The notes: a model not told the origin generated them from the letters alone. 64,000 nucleotides of DNA from Diplodia intermedia (GCA_021495925.1 JAKEKT010000001.1:1178001-1242000), one strand, 5' to 3'; shown: positions 33,219-45,144, counted from the stretch's first letter. Translations and numbers: made by a program.

Positions 33219-34550
33219 ATGTCCACCTCTGCCGACGCCATGGTGTGCCCTCCCGCTCAGCCTGCTGACGCAGCGACGCGGCCCGCGAAACGCGTCAAGC
33301 TGTTCACCGGCGCACCACTCCCTGCGACCCTTTGCTGGGACGAGAGCGCGCTGGTCGACGATTGGACGCCGGCCGTGCGCCGTTTCTTGAATAGGCAATT
33401 CGCGGGTGGCGGAGACGCCAGGCAGCACGGGAACGAATCCAAATGGCGCGCCATCTCAACGTCGCCGGATGCTCATCTGCGCACCGGCTTCACGCAGGAG
33501 AGGAGAGACTTCCTCTACGCGCCCGCCTTCGCCGCCGCCGAACCCTCGTTCTCCTTCAGCAGCCTGCCGTCGGACGAGGGAACGCCATCATCACACAAAG
33601 CCGCCTCCTTCACGCGGACAAACCGCTCTTCGCCTCCATTACAAGCCGAGGAGGAGGAGACCGCGCAAGACGACGACTTCATCGAGCACTCGATCGCCGT
33701 CCACGACGACACGCGCTCCTCGCAGCTCGCCCGTGACCCGTCCGAGCTCGATGACACCACGCTCAACCTCGACGACGATAGCCGCTCCTTCAACACCACC
33801 ACCATCTCCTCCTCCTCCTCCTTCGACAGCGGCGACGACTTCGACCGTTCCCAATCCGAGCAGCTGCACCACGACCTGCCGGACGCCCGCCTGCCGAGCC
33901 GCAACATCGCCGCCCTCCGCGACATCCCGCCGGCCGCGCACCTGCAGCGCATCGTCCCGCAGACCGTCGTCGTCAACCTGCTCGTCGGCGTCATCGCCAT
34001 CCTGCCGCCGCGCGCGGTGCGCACGCGCCGCGGGCAGTGGAGGGATCTGGCCGAGCTGCTGGTCGGCGACGAGACGGCGACGGGGTTGAAGATTTCGTTC
34101 TGGTTCGCGCACGAGGAGGAAGAGGGAGGGGAGAGCCAGGCGGGGAGCAGCAGCAGGAGGAGGAGGAGGAGGAGCGGAAGGAGGGGGACGACCGAGGCGT
34201 TGCCGAAGAAGAAGAAAGATCCGCTGAGAGAGGCGCTGGGGTGCTTGAGGGTGCAGGATGTTGTGCTGATCGAAAACGTGGCGCTGGATACTTTCCGGGA
34301 CCGCGTGTTCGGGTACAGCTTGAGGAAGAGCATACAGAAAAACCAGACCAGGGTCGAGCTGCTGGCGAGGGGTGGAGTGGATAGGGCTTCGGGGCTAGCG
34401 GGCGTGGTAAAAGTGGAGAGGGTGAAGGATTGGGTGTGGAGGTTGGTAAATCCAGGGGGAGCTGGGCCACAAGACGGGGGAGGTGGCGCTGGTGCTGGTG
34501 CTGGGGCGAGGGCGCAGAATGCAGATTTGCCGCCAGATACTCAGGAGTAG
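33219..34550 (+). CDS. OB-fold protein of unknown role
   Basis: 443 aa, one exon, start at 33219 (a second Met follows at residue 8). Residues about 1-120 look partly ordered (GAPLPATLCWDESALVDDW), then a long acidic Ser/Asp linker. From about residue 230 an OB-fold-like domain appears: DIPPAAHLQRIVPQTVVVN, then LLVGVIAILPPRAVRTRRG, DLAELLVGDETATGLKISFW; it is split by a Ser/Arg-rich loop with a run of basic residues and resumes with LREALGCLRVQDVVLIEN, KNQTRVELLARGG and VKDWVWRLVNPGG. This resembles single-stranded-nucleic-acid-binding OB folds as in RPA or shieldin-type proteins, but I recognise no named orthologue. The basic loop could contact DNA or act as a nuclear signal. Confidence 0.7.
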   Translation: MSTSADAMVCPPAQPADAATRPAKRVKLFTGAPLPATLCWDESALVDDWTPAVRRFLNRQFAGGGDARQHGNESKWRAISTSPDAHLRTGFTQERRDFLYAPAFAAAEPSFSFSSLPSDEGTPSSHKAASFTRTNRSSPPLQAEEEETAQDDDFIEHSIAVHDDTRSSQLARDPSELDDTTLNLDDDSRSFNTTTISSSSSFDSGDDFDRSQSEQLHHDLPDARLPSRNIAALRDIPPAAHLQRIVPQTVVVNLLVGVIAILPPRAVRTRRGQWRDLAELLVGDETATGLKISFWFAHEEEEGGESQAGSSSRRRRRRSGRRGTTEALPKKKKDPLREALGCLRVQDVVLIENVALDTFRDRVFGYSLRKSIQKNQTRVELLARGGVDRASGLAGVVKVERVKDWVWRLVNPGGAGPQDGGGGAGAGAGARAQNADLPPDTQE

Positions 34551-34955
34551 AGCAAGGGCTCCTTCTTATCGTTCCCTTGCTGTTGGCTTGAGGGGCTCGT
34601 TGGATTTCGACAGGCAGAACATTTCCGAACATTGTCGTTCAGAACTATCGCAAGCAGATGAGACGGAATGATCTATCCCAATATGGGGACGGAGTTTCTG
34701 CCACATGCCAGCGGCATGCGGATATCCATCTTGCAGCTTCCTACGCAAGCACTTCTTAAATATCATCCAACAGCATGGACAAGTAAGTTTGAATATATTA
34801 TCCCCAATTACTAGCGGACTGTTTTGGACACTGCCAGTTACCCCGTATCTCCTTTTTCTTTCCCCTTTTGTTTAACCATGAGAAACCAGACATTTAGTCG
34901 TACACAGATGCTTTTTGTCACATGCAACATTAAATCTTGACGAGTTATGTTACTT
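34551..34955. other. Convergent 3' spacer
   Basis: 405 bp of AT-richer sequence between two stop codons; no gene or repeat seen. Confidence 0.6.
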
Positions 34956-36715
34956 TCAAGGCTCCCAAGGGCTGACTGCGCGCTTTCCAGTAAGCAGCTC
35001 TGCCTCTCCATCCTCGGTGACGGCGTAAATATCTTCATGTCTGACGCCGAACTTGTTCAGCATGTAGATGCCGGGCTCCGACGTGAAAGTCATGCCGGGC
35101 CTCAGCAAAACCTCATGGTTGCCCTTGTTTAGATAAGGAGATTCATGGGCTACGAGCTCATTAGCACTGAGCATCTTCAACCCTAGGACTTTTGCTTACC
35201 CTTGATACCGATACCATGGCCCACACGGTGAGTGAACATCTCTCCGTAGCCAGCATCGGAGATTACCTTTCTTGCTGCGATATCGACGCTGGCGGCGCTG
35301 TTGTTGGGTTTAAACATCTTGGCTGACTCGGTCTGAGCCTCAAGCACGATGTCCCAAACCTTCAGCTTCTCGGCGTACAGATCAGTGTCTGTCTCCGCCG
35401 AGGACGAGCAAGGCTTGGAAAAGGTCAAGATGGACATGACCTTCTCCCAGAGCGACCATTCTTTCCATGTGGGAATGAAGAAGCTGCGGCAGATGTCGGA
35501 GGAGTATCCGAGGTAGTGCGCTCTGCGCTTCAAGTCAGCCGACATCAGTACACTACATGTTTCGGAAACTTACCCGACGTCAATCAGGACAACGGAGTCT
35601 TCCCTCAGCACCTTTCCACCCGTGACGAAACCACCATGTGGCAGAGCACCATTCTCCTCGAACAGCACGATATCAAAGAAGAGTGAAAAGCCTACAGACA
35701 GCAACGAGTTATCTAGGATGTCCATGACCTCGTCTTCGATCAACCCAGGGACAAGGCCTGGGAAAATGATGGCATCAGCAAAAACACGGCGAAACACAGC
35801 ATAGTTGGTGTTGGAGAACTCACAAGGCCTCATCGCCCTCACCGCCTCCACCGTCCCCGTGTTCACCGCCCTGAGCAGCTCTATCTCGGCAGGCGTCTTG
35901 ATCTGCCGAACGGCCTCGACCTCGCCGGCCAAGCCCAGCGTCTCGAAGCCGTTAGACCGCAGCCCGCGCACGATGTAGTCGCGCATCTCCTCGTCGACCA
36001 TGAGCGTGACATTCTCGCGGCCCGCGAACAGGCGGCTCTCGCGCAGGGTGCGGTACGGATTCCAGTGCTCCTCCCACGGCACGATGTCGAGCTCGCCGGT
36101 GGCGGGGATGCCCAGCATGCGCACGCGGCCCTCCTCGAAGGCGGGCGAGAGGAAGGAGGTCTTGGCGACGACGGTGTTGGTGGTCGCGTTGTGCGCGGGC
36201 TCCACGATCATCAGCATCGGCCGCTCTTCCGGCTCCCATGGCTCCCAGTCTTGCTGGCTGATGTTGCCGTAGTACTGGAAGGTGTAGCCTGGTTCGAGGA
36301 CGAAGCTAGAGCCGGTCTTGATCAGTTGCACTTTCTTTTGCGGTTCCTCTCCCCGGGGCGATGGACTAACGCATCTACGCCCTCGGCGTGAAGCGCCTTC
36401 GCGAGGTTGTCGCGGCGCGCGATGAACTCATCGGTGGTGATAGGTGAGACATCCAGAAAAGAAAGGTCGGCGTGCAGGTTGGAAATGGAGCATTTCTGGA
36501 CACGGGCAACCTTGTGGGCGTGGCTATGGCGGGTCTTATCTCCATGTCAGGCCTGTCCGTCCACAGCCTCTCGTCGGGGCTATACTGACATAGAAGAGGC
36601 GCGCGTACAACGCTGCAATGACCAGGGCGGCCAACAGGTTGAGGTAAGATCGCCGGGTACGCGTGGTGCGCGTGGTGGGCTGCGGCTGCTGGCCCAGGAG
36701 GATGCCGGCCTTCAT
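34956..36715 (-). CDS. Membrane-anchored M24 peptidase (Xaa-Pro type)
   Basis: Metallopeptidase of the pita-bread fold (M24), probably an aminopeptidase or prolidase-like enzyme. Exons 36715-36590, 36534-36371, 36305-35824, 35757-35574, 35522-35200 and 35149-34956 give 490 aa. An N-terminal anchor (about residues 23-42, YLNLLAALVIAALYARLFY) after a basic stretch makes it a type II membrane protein, unlike cytosolic prolidases. Creatinase-N domain: DAFVLEPGYTFQYYGN and following. Metal ligands are in place: IDVGAHYLGYSSDICRSF (two Asp), HRVGHGIGIKAH (His), FTSEPGIY (Glu) and RHEDIY (Glu). The 66-nt intron 35758-35823 lacks stops and is a multiple of three. Lumenal or vacuolar action is an inference. 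Confidence 0.9.
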
Positions 36716-37098
36716 CTTCGTCCAATGGGTATCCAATGCAAAGAGATAAACGAGACAGGTCAAGCAACGGGGCGGATGTTATTGTAGATGGTGGCGCCAG
36801 GGCGCGGTCGGCAACGGTACTTCCCCGCCGAACGAGTTTAATCCGGCACACCACCCGTCGGCTTATCTGCACGCGCGCCCCCACTTTCCCCTCGCCGTCG
36901 CCCGCGGATCGTCGAGCCCCCGGAGAACATCCTGAAATGCTTCGGAGGCTCCATTGCTGCCCGGCGAGTGGCGTGCGGTACACGCCGGCGTGGTGTCTTG
37001 GGAAGCAGCCAAGGTGATAAAGCCGGGGCTTTTGTCCTGGCTGCTTCCCTTTTCTCGACTGTTCATCGGCTTCCTTTTATTTGCTCCCGCCACACAAC
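36716..37098. promoter_or_regulatory. Divergent promoter, M24 peptidase / Git1-like permease
   Basis: 383 bp shared by both starts; T-rich TTTTATTTG lies about 25 bp before the permease ATG. No other element is evident. Confidence 0.4.
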
Positions 37099-38824
37099 AT
37101 GGCGCCGCCAGGAGACGTCGATGTCATTGCTGCGCCCCAAGACAAGGGACAGGCGCGCGATGCTGAGGAGAAGCCGCAACACGACGCTTCCGTGGCCGAG
37201 GTCGACGCAGAGGCGGGTGAGGTCGAGAAGGCTTACTACAGCAAAGTCTCGGTCTGGTTGATGATCCTCTATTCTGGCCTCGCCATAGGCTCCGATGGAT
37301 AGTGCGTTTCCGCTTCCACCTCTCCAAAACACTTGCTGATTCTCCCCAGCAATGCCGCCGTCATTGGCAACGTCGAACTGCTCCTTGCCGTTCTCTACCC
37401 CAACTCTTTGACGGACGACATCTACACCCGTCTCAGCAATGCCTTCCTGATCGGCATGATCATCGGCATGCTTCTCTTTGGCGGCATCGTCGACCAGTTC
37501 GGCCGCAAGACGGGCGCCGTCGCCACCACCATCCTGCTCGTGCTCGGCATCGCCCTCTCCGCCGGCGCGTCCGGCACCACCGAGACGGGCATGTTCTGGA
37601 TGCTCATTGTCGCCCGCGGCATCGCCGGCGTCGGCGCGGGCGGCGAGTACCCCGTCTCCGGCGCGGGCGCGACCGAGGCCACGGACGAGAACAAGGCCCT
37701 GCGCAAGCACCGCGGCTTCATGTTCGCCATGCTGGCCGACCTGTCGGCGTCGCTGGGCTACGTCTTCGGCGGCCTGGTGCCGCTGCTGCTGCTGCTGTGC
37801 ACCCACCGCCGCGAGAGCAGCTACGGCATCGTCTGGCGCACCTCGTTCGCCCTCGGCCTGATCCCGCCCATCTCCATCTTCTGGTTCCGCATCCGCATGG
37901 CCGTGTCGACGGCGTACCGCCGCAGCGCCATGCGGCGGCAGCGCGTGCCCTACGTGCTGGCCTTCCGCCGCTACTGGCGCGCCTTTGTCGGCTGCTCCGC
38001 GACCTGGTTCCTGTACAACTACGTCAGCATCCCCTTCGGCATCTTCTCGTCGACCGTCACGTCGCGCGTCAACGCGTCCGACTCGCTCGTCAAGAGCCTG
38101 GGCTGGGGCGTCGTCATCAACTGCTTCTACATCCCCGGCCCCTTCCTCGGCGGCTACCTGTCCGACAAGATCGGCCGCCGGCAGACCATGTGCCTCGGCT
38201 TCGCGCTGCAGGCCGGCCTGGGCTTCATCCTGGGCGGCGCGAACAAGCAGATCCAGACCGTGTTCCCGCTGTTCGTCGTCCTCTACGGGCTCTTCCTGAC
38301 GCTGGGAGAAGTGGGCCCCGGAAGGTGAGCCCTTTTGTTAACTATCCTGCCCCCCATCCATATTCCCTTCGCTTCCCTTCAACCCCTTCCTTTCCCCGTC
38401 TCCATCCACGTTGATACTTGCCACACCCCAAGGCGCTCCCGGCTGACATAATCGAAAAAAACACAGCACCGTCGTCCTCACCGCGTCCGAGTGCTTCCCC
38501 ACCTCCATCCGCGGGCAGATGATGGGCCTCGTCTCCGCCTTCTCCAAGGCGGGCGCCGCCATCGGCACGCAGGTCTTCAGCGCCATCCTCAAGTCGTGGA
38601 CCGACGAGTCCAAGGCCGACCAGGCGACCTTCCTGATCGGCGCCGCCTTCGCCGCGCTTGGCGCTGTGATTGCCTGGTTCGTCATCCCGGACGTCAGCAC
38701 CCGGCTCGACGACGAGGACGAGGCGTGGCGCCGCTACCTGGAAGAGAATGGGTGGAGTGCCGAATGGGGCGACGGCGCGACCAAGGATCCCGGCGCGGTT
38801 GTTATGGATAGGGTTGCTTCTTGA
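37099..38824 (+). CDS. Git1-like MFS permease, second copy
   Basis: 511 aa from exons 37099-37301, 37350-38324 and 38467-38824; the second intron is long for the window (142 nt, CT-rich). Same subfamily as the gene at 17386: GSDGYNAAVIGN in TM1, DQFGRKTG loop, RGIAGVGAGGEYPVSG in TM4, YNYVSIPFGIFSST in TM7, SDKIGRRQ loop, TASECFPTSIRGQ in TM10 and the tail YLEENGWSAEWG. The SIPFGIFSST and ECFPTSIRG elements are close to Git1-type glycerophosphoinositol permeases. A basic insertion in the central loop (RRSAMRRQR) is cytosolic. Diverges from the M24 peptidase. Substrate remains an inference. Confidence 0.92.
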
Positions 38825-39082
38825 GTGGCGGCGGCGGGTGCGTGATCACGGCTCTGAGGTTGGCATGTTCTCAGTGTTTGGCGGCGGGAAGAGACGGAAG
38901 CATTAGGATAAATACCGGATAATCAGTAAAGCCTGAAATTGATATGTATTGACATGTTTAAAGCTCTAGAGACCAGAGGGACCGAAAAAGGGAAGAATCT
39001 TGTTGACGAGAAAAAGGAGAGAAGAAAGAGAAAGAGGGACACGGCAAAAAGTGACTGCCTTCCCGTCTCCCCTTTCCTCCCC

Positions 39083-40033
39083 TCATTCCTCCTCCTCATC
39101 CGCCTTCCTCTCACCCGCTACACCCACCGCGTACTCCTCCGAATTCGCATTTTCCGCTTCGACAAACCTCGCCACATGCTCTGGGATCTCGCTCACCCCG
39201 CCCGCGGCCTTGTTCGTCACGGGCTCGCCGAAGTGCTCCCACACGGGCACCACGCCCTGCCACACCTTGCCAACAACGTCCGGGTCCTTGAGGTCGCGGC
39301 GCTCCGAGGCTGCGGGCGCGGCGCGCACTTTGGCCGTCGCCGAGGCGATGCGGACTTTGATGATGCGGGTTGACGTGAGTTCGGAGGATGTGGGGGGCAC
39401 GCGGGTGTGTTGCCATCTGTAGTGTTTCGGGTGTGAGTTGTCACGTGCACATGGGTAGAAGGAGGAGGAGGAGGAGGAAAGAAGGAAGGGAGTGAAGAAA
39501 AAGAAAACACTTACCGCCCGGGCACGACGGAATCAGTGATGAGCTCCATAGCCCAGAGAGTCTCGGGATTGTCCGACGACGGCAGCAGCGCGGCGTGGCC
39601 GAAGAGGATGGCGGAGCGGTAGTTGTAGCTGTGGCTGAAGGGCGACAGGGCGAGCACGAGACCGTCGACTTTGGTCGCGGTGATAGTCATGGCTAGCCCT
39701 TGGGGCTGTCCATCGTCCTCATTTGACGACGATGTGACTTTCATGATCCGGGTTGAAACGTAGCCGTGGAGGTAGAGGTGCGGCTCCACGTCCGCCTCGT
39801 ACTGGCCGATCTGGCCGATCATGGGCAGCATGACGGGAAAGGGCGAAGCTGGGTCTGCGAAAGAGACGTGCAGGACGCTGGTGGTGTTGACGATGTTGTG
39901 GATTGTTTCGGCATCGTAGGTACCTGGAGTCTGGTCAGCAAGGTGATTGCGAGGTAGAGGGGATTGTAGACGTACCTCTCTCCTTGTGCCGGTTGAACCT
40001 CGAGTACGACTCTTGGGTGTATGCTTCCCCCAT
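39083..40033 (-). CDS. PNPOx-like flavin-binding split-barrel protein
   Basis: Member of the pyridoxamine-5'-phosphate-oxidase-like FMN-binding split-barrel superfamily, in the group related to nitroimidazole-resistance proteins. Exons 40033-39976, 39923-39515 and 39416-39083 give 266 aa. The N-terminus NRHKERGTYDAETIHNIVN leads into the barrel (VLHVSFADPASPFPVMLPM), the strand LYLHGYVSTRIMK and the flavin-site block MTITATKVDGLVLALSPFSHSYNYRSAILFGHA, all typical of the fungal family. The C-terminal region (ASERRDLKDPDVVGKVWQGVVPVWE) is also conserved and an acidic tail ends the protein. Probably cytosolic. The natural substrate is unknown. Confidence 0.88.
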
Positions 40034-40807
40034 GCTGAATAGCGGCGGCTCGACACGTGCTGGGCAAAGGAAGATGCACGTCTTTGTGTGGTTTTTGCTC
40101 GTGGCTTTGGCTCGACTATATACCAGCAACGAGTGCAACGACCACGTGGACCAAGAGCGCCCTAAGCGTCTCAGAGCCGAAGGAGAAGGAGTCACGAAAA
40201 CCCATCCCTCCTTCCGCAACCGAAGGATCGAGTAGCCTACCCCACTCTGTACCACCCCGCATCGAGTAGCCTAAAGCGGTAAGCTGATAAGGAAGCGGCG
40301 TCCAAGACTGCTGGAAATGCATCCTCCCTGATTGGTTCGACATCGCTTACAGACAGTCGCTTCGCCGCGCCGTTGACGCCCGCCCTCGTTCCCGGATCAT
40401 CTGGGGCGAGATGCATGGTTCCGCGGGGGCTGGGGCGCCAATGGCGCGGCTACTCAAAGCTTGATGCAACTGCGTCACCCTGCTTGAATGGTCAGATGAG
40501 TCATCCGGTTCCCAGCGTCTCCGTCAGCCATTCGCTCCTAGCCATCAGAATCGGACATGATGTAACCATTGCATTCTTCGCTCTGCGCAAGCTTCCATAT
40601 GCAAACCGCCTGAGAAAGCCTTCAGTCTACTTCCACCCGCGTTGAAAGAATTAGAAACCTCGCCCGCCGATGACGGAAATCCCCCCCTCAGAAGCGCCCA
40701 ACAGCCCTAGAGCCTATGCTACAAACTCGCTGAAAAGTATACCGTTCGACGCGGACAGAGAAAAAGAAAAGTGAGAGCCCATCCCAAGGACATAGTGCCG
40801 TCACCAA
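40034..40807. promoter_or_regulatory. Promoter of PNPOx-like gene, 3' region of HUL5
   Basis: 774 bp. A CACGTG palindrome is at 40143-40148, 110 bp before the PNPOx-like start. Two 13-bp direct copies of ATCGAGTAGCCTA lie at 40227-40239 and 40261-40273. Confidence 0.4.
40227..40273. repeat. 13-bp spaced direct repeat
   Basis: ATCGAGTAGCCTA occurs at 40227-40239 and again at 40261-40273, 34 bp apart, in the PNPOx-like promoter. Confidence 0.8.
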
Positions 40808-43800
40808 TCACGACAAATCGAACCCGGCCCCGGATTTGACCGCGTAGAGCAGCTTCTCCCTCAGCGTCCTTTCATCCTTGTATAACGGCAGCTTCAACAG
40901 GTTCACGCAAGTGCTCGTGCTTGGCAGCCTGGTCGTGTCGTGGCCGGCATCCCTGATGCTGAACCGGGGGTTCAAACTTGCGAAGCCGAGCAACGGCGCC
41001 CGCGGCGTGCTCGTCACGAACTTGAGCACGGCGCGTCTGTCGTCGTCGGATAGCTTCTCCATGACGCCCCAGAAGAGCCGAATGCTCGAGTGCTCCAGGC
41101 CATCGTCGCCGATGACGTAAAGGCCGCCGTACTGCGTGTTGCGTCGCAGGTCTGCGACGTCGATGCTGCTGGAGGTTCCGCCGATGAGTGTCTGAAGCTC
41201 AGACTGGTTGAACATGCTGAGCCAAGACGGGGAGATCATAGCTGACAGGCCACGGAGGAATGCCCCCGTCTGCATTGCCGGCTGAACTTGCAGACGGTGC
41301 CGCGCAACGAGAGAGATGTAGACGAGCCGGTTTCTGTCCGTGACAGGGATGTTGGCGCCATCTTTCATGAGCTCCTTGGTGACGGTCATCTGTTTCCCCG
41401 TCACCGGGTCGGTTCGGACGACGTCGGTGATGGTGAAGTAGAGAGAGAGGTCTTCCTCGACATTACCAGGGTAGTTTTTCAACTTCAAAAGACCCTGGTA
41501 GAGATCTTCGTCAAGATCACGGAGGTCATTCAGGTTCGCGCGGTAACCCGACTCTTTGGTGGCAGAGTTCGAACCACCGGTCAGAGCCCATTTGAGCAGG
41601 AAGAACGGGGCAAAGTTGATGTCCACCAGAATTCCTTCGTAAAGGCATTTACCCACGATGCGCCCAAGGAACTCGTACCGATCGAGGAGGTTCCGCACTT
41701 GTTCGAGCCAGATACTTGAGCCTTCCCTTGCTCCTACCTCGCGCAAGATCTCTTTCTGATGCTCCACCGCGGACGGATTGGGATATAGCAGATGCGCCTC
41801 ATTTTCCACAAACAAGTGGATGCCGTCTGGCGACGGTGAAAACGCCTGGCTAGTGACACTGGTCAGGAACTCTTTTGTGACGCCACCTCCGTCAATGCCC
41901 GCTTCAACCGTATCGAACTGATCCACAAAGGTGATTTGAATGGGCTCCTTCAGTTGTTCGCCAAGTCCGTAGAACTGCTCAAACGCATCGTCAAACTCAT
42001 GCTGGCGTCTGATCTTGGCGTGATGCCTGTCGATATGATCGCGTGCATGGAGTTCGTGAATCATAGCCATGCGCCACTGGTCTGGATCGATCCGACCATG
42101 CCTTCTTTTGATCTGGTCCAGGCGCACGAACTCCCGGAAAATTTGGACACGGGTGGTGAAGGGGATGAAGAACGGCATGTTCTGCAGTATCTCCAAGCGC
42201 GGTGCGACAAGCTGCAGATATCTCTTCCGGCTCGCTCTCCTTTGCTGCATCTGCAACCTGTCGAGGTGCCGGGCCTGCTGAGTTCTTCGAGTACCGATGA
42301 GATGACGCTCGCTACTCATGTCGAGACCGTCAATGTCCTGGTCCATCTCTTGGCCCGCATCTTCGTCATCCTCTTCTTGGAGTCTGTTCCGATTCTCCTC
42401 CTCTTCAACCACGGCAGAAATGAAACCACCCATGTCGAAACGAGACGTCATTAGCCAATGGTCCTTGGGCAAAAACTTGCGGCGCGAATCCCTTTCGTAC
42501 ACCATCCGAAGCAGTCCGGTGACGAGTCCCTTGACATAATCAAGGCTCATTCCCGTTATACCACCTATCGAGTGCTGCTCAGGCCTGCGCTCCTGCTCGG
42601 TACTTTCCGGCGCCTCACTTTGGGCTGACGAGAGTCTGAAGAAATCGCGAATCCCTCCGGTAGATGACGTGTCCCTTTGGTCGTCTCCCAGGATCTCCGA
42701 CGCGTTGAAGTACATGGTGAAGCCGAGATTTTTGAGGAAAACGGTGAGGTCCCGTACATCAGTCAAAGGAAGAGCATTTTCCCGAGTCCTTGACGACCTT
42801 GATCCGCTATCAATGTCCATGACGTTGCCTCCTGAGAAGAACTCCTCATCATCCATCACTTTCAGAACGAATATGTAGAGCTCTAGGAAAATCAGAATGA
42901 CCTGCCACTCCTTAGTGATTATTGCGTTAATTTCGTCAAGTATTGACGGTGCCTGCCAGGGGTAGGCTGCAGGTGTGCTCTTCCTGTCTCTCAACAGCTC
43001 GATCGCAGCTCTGGAGTCTCGGGAGATCTTCTGCACCACCCCAGTAGCGCGGACAGCCTGCCAGAAGTACTTGATAGCCGGGGTGCTTCGGACGTCACCA
43101 GAACCGAGATAAAGCCACATGCGGATTTCATCGCCCCGGCGAGGAAAGAAGCGGATTAAAGTCAGTGCGTAACTGGCTAGTTCTCTCGCTTCGTCGTCCA
43201 ACGAATCGCTTGACCTATCCGCCAAGAGACTGCGAATGCTGCTCTCGTCTACCAATGATGTTATCTGCTCTTGCAAGAATGGTGACAGAGTTGCGCGTTT
43301 GTAGGACTGTTTCTTCCAGCTGCTCTCATCGTCGCCGTCTCCGATGCTGGCAGTATCAAGGGTGACATCGTCGGCAACAGAGGAGAGAAGGTTCGAGACT
43401 ACGGAGACAAAATCCTTCTGGGAAGAGTACTCATGGGCGTTGCTAAAGTTATGAGCGTGCCTGTGGCAATAGATGAAGCAGCCCAGGAGGCGCAAGCGGC
43501 TCTCCGTGCTCAACTGACAGTGATCGATCCTCGAGGTCCGCACCAGTTCGGCAACAGAATGAGCAAGAAGCTTTACATTCAAGCCTGCTGCCAGTTGATC
43601 CAACCATTCCTGTCCGGTCGTTGCGGCGCAGGTGTAAGCATTGCCAGCACTCAACGCCTCAAGGTGCAAGTAGTGGCCGGCGAAGGCCTCGTATGCTTGT
43701 TCAGTATTGGCATGGATCTTTGTGAGAGGGATGAGAACTGCTCGGAGTAATGCTTGCTTTTGTACTTGCAGACCGGAAGTTTCCGCTAACGAAACATGTC

Positions 43801-44613
43801 AGCGTTCATTCGTGAAAACCAAGGCATTCTAGGGGTGCTCAAGAGACGCAACGCACCTAGTGGGGGGTCGGCCACAAAAGCTGCTGTCGTGACGCCAAAC
43901 ATAGCTTGATAGTAGAGGTCGGAATACATTGCGGCCTCCTTGGGTATCACCTCGTTCAAAAAACACAGCGCTTCAAGCGACGGCAGAACAGCTGGAGCCT
44001 GGAGCACAGACGAAGCGGTGCTCTGTCCGTGCTGCCCAGTCCGGTCCGTCTTGTCCGCACTCTCAGATATAGCCTTGACCTGGCGGTTCAGCGTGCCCAG
44101 CACAGCCCGTTCCAAGCGCAAATAAGCCATGGGCCAAGGCCCCCCTGTGAATTCCGACTTCATGGCGCGATTGCAGTAGCGGGTGAGTCTCCGGTGGTCG
44201 TCATCGTTGCGCAGGTTCATGAAGAGGAGGAGGCGTTGGATTTGGAGGAAGGCATCGGCCTCGGTGGGGTAGGCTGCGTCGGCATGGGCTGCGTGGGGGG
44301 AGTTGTCAGTCGGGGTGCCACACTCTGTTCCGGCAGCGTTCCACGTACACTGGCTCTCGAGGCCATCCCAATCCCGTCTTATCTGGTCGTACAAAGCTCG
44401 ACGGCAGGCATGGCCGCGCCATGCGTTCTGAATGAGCCTGGCGGCGTGGAGACGGTCACGATCGCGCTGGCGCTGGGCTCGCTCCTGCTGGGCGCTTTGA
44501 ACGGCGGACTGCGAGCCTTGTCCGGCGCCAAGCTGGGCGAATGGGTTGGACACACGGCCGGAGAGGTTGACCTGACGTGGGCGGCGCGATGAGCCGGTGA
44601 AGGTTTGGAACAT
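40808..44613 (-). CDS. HUL5: HECT ubiquitin ligase Hul5 (UBE3C family)
   Basis: Ubiquitin chain-elongating ligase that works with the proteasome on hard-to-degrade and heat-damaged proteins. Exons 44613-43857 and 43785-40808 give 1244 aa. The N-terminus has the family opening MFQTFTGSSRRPRQVNLSGR and an IQ-like motif (about 54-72, LHAARLIQNAWRGHACRRAL), which separates the UBE3B/UBE3C/Hul5 group from other HECT ligases. The HECT domain covers about the last 380 residues: QITFVDQFDTVEAGIDGGGV, EFLGRIVGKCLYEGILVD, LYFTITD, and the catalytic cysteine near 1212 in STSTCVNLLKLP, followed by the C-terminal LREKLLYAVKSGAGFDLS. A Glu/Asp-rich linker (EEEENRNRLQEEDDEDAGQ) precedes the HECT part. All key residues are intact. 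Confidence 0.95.
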
Positions 44614-45144
44614 GGTGGGTCGCTTGCGGGCAGGAGCTTGGGCGGGGCGCGCGGAGGAGGGGAGATGTTGTCGTCGTCGGACGGCCGCGGCGGACGAGGC
44701 TCGGTTGAGGATTACGGCATGCTCTGACTGGACGGGTGCAGCTCGAACGGGGCAAGCTTGGGTGAGGAGGGCGATTGGGAGGTTGACGGAGATTCGGTAG
44801 GCTTCCAGAGCTGCAGGCCGTCATCGTTGCCACGCGAGCGGGTCATCTCCGGCCATGGATCTTATCAGCCCATCCATCACCACGGTACGCCGCAACCTTC
44901 ACGACTCTGCACACGGTTCACGCTCAACAAGCCAGGAGTGTCACTTCATCTCATTCCTCGTCCACACACGACTAGTTCTGGTTCCCGGAAGAGGGGAATC
45001 TCGACAAGAAAACACACGGTTCCCGACAAGCCCCCGAATAAGACAGAAAGTAGCAAAGACCCAACCACTTCTCTCTCAAACTTTGTCTATCCCGACAACC
45101 CCCCGGATAAGACTGAAAGTAGCAAAGACCCAACCACTTCTCTC
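44614..45144. other. HUL5 promoter and 3' end of next gene
   Basis: 531 bp between two minus-strand genes. Its far end consists of most of a 69-bp tandem duplication (45021-45158). No TATA box or gene is evident. Confidence 0.5.
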
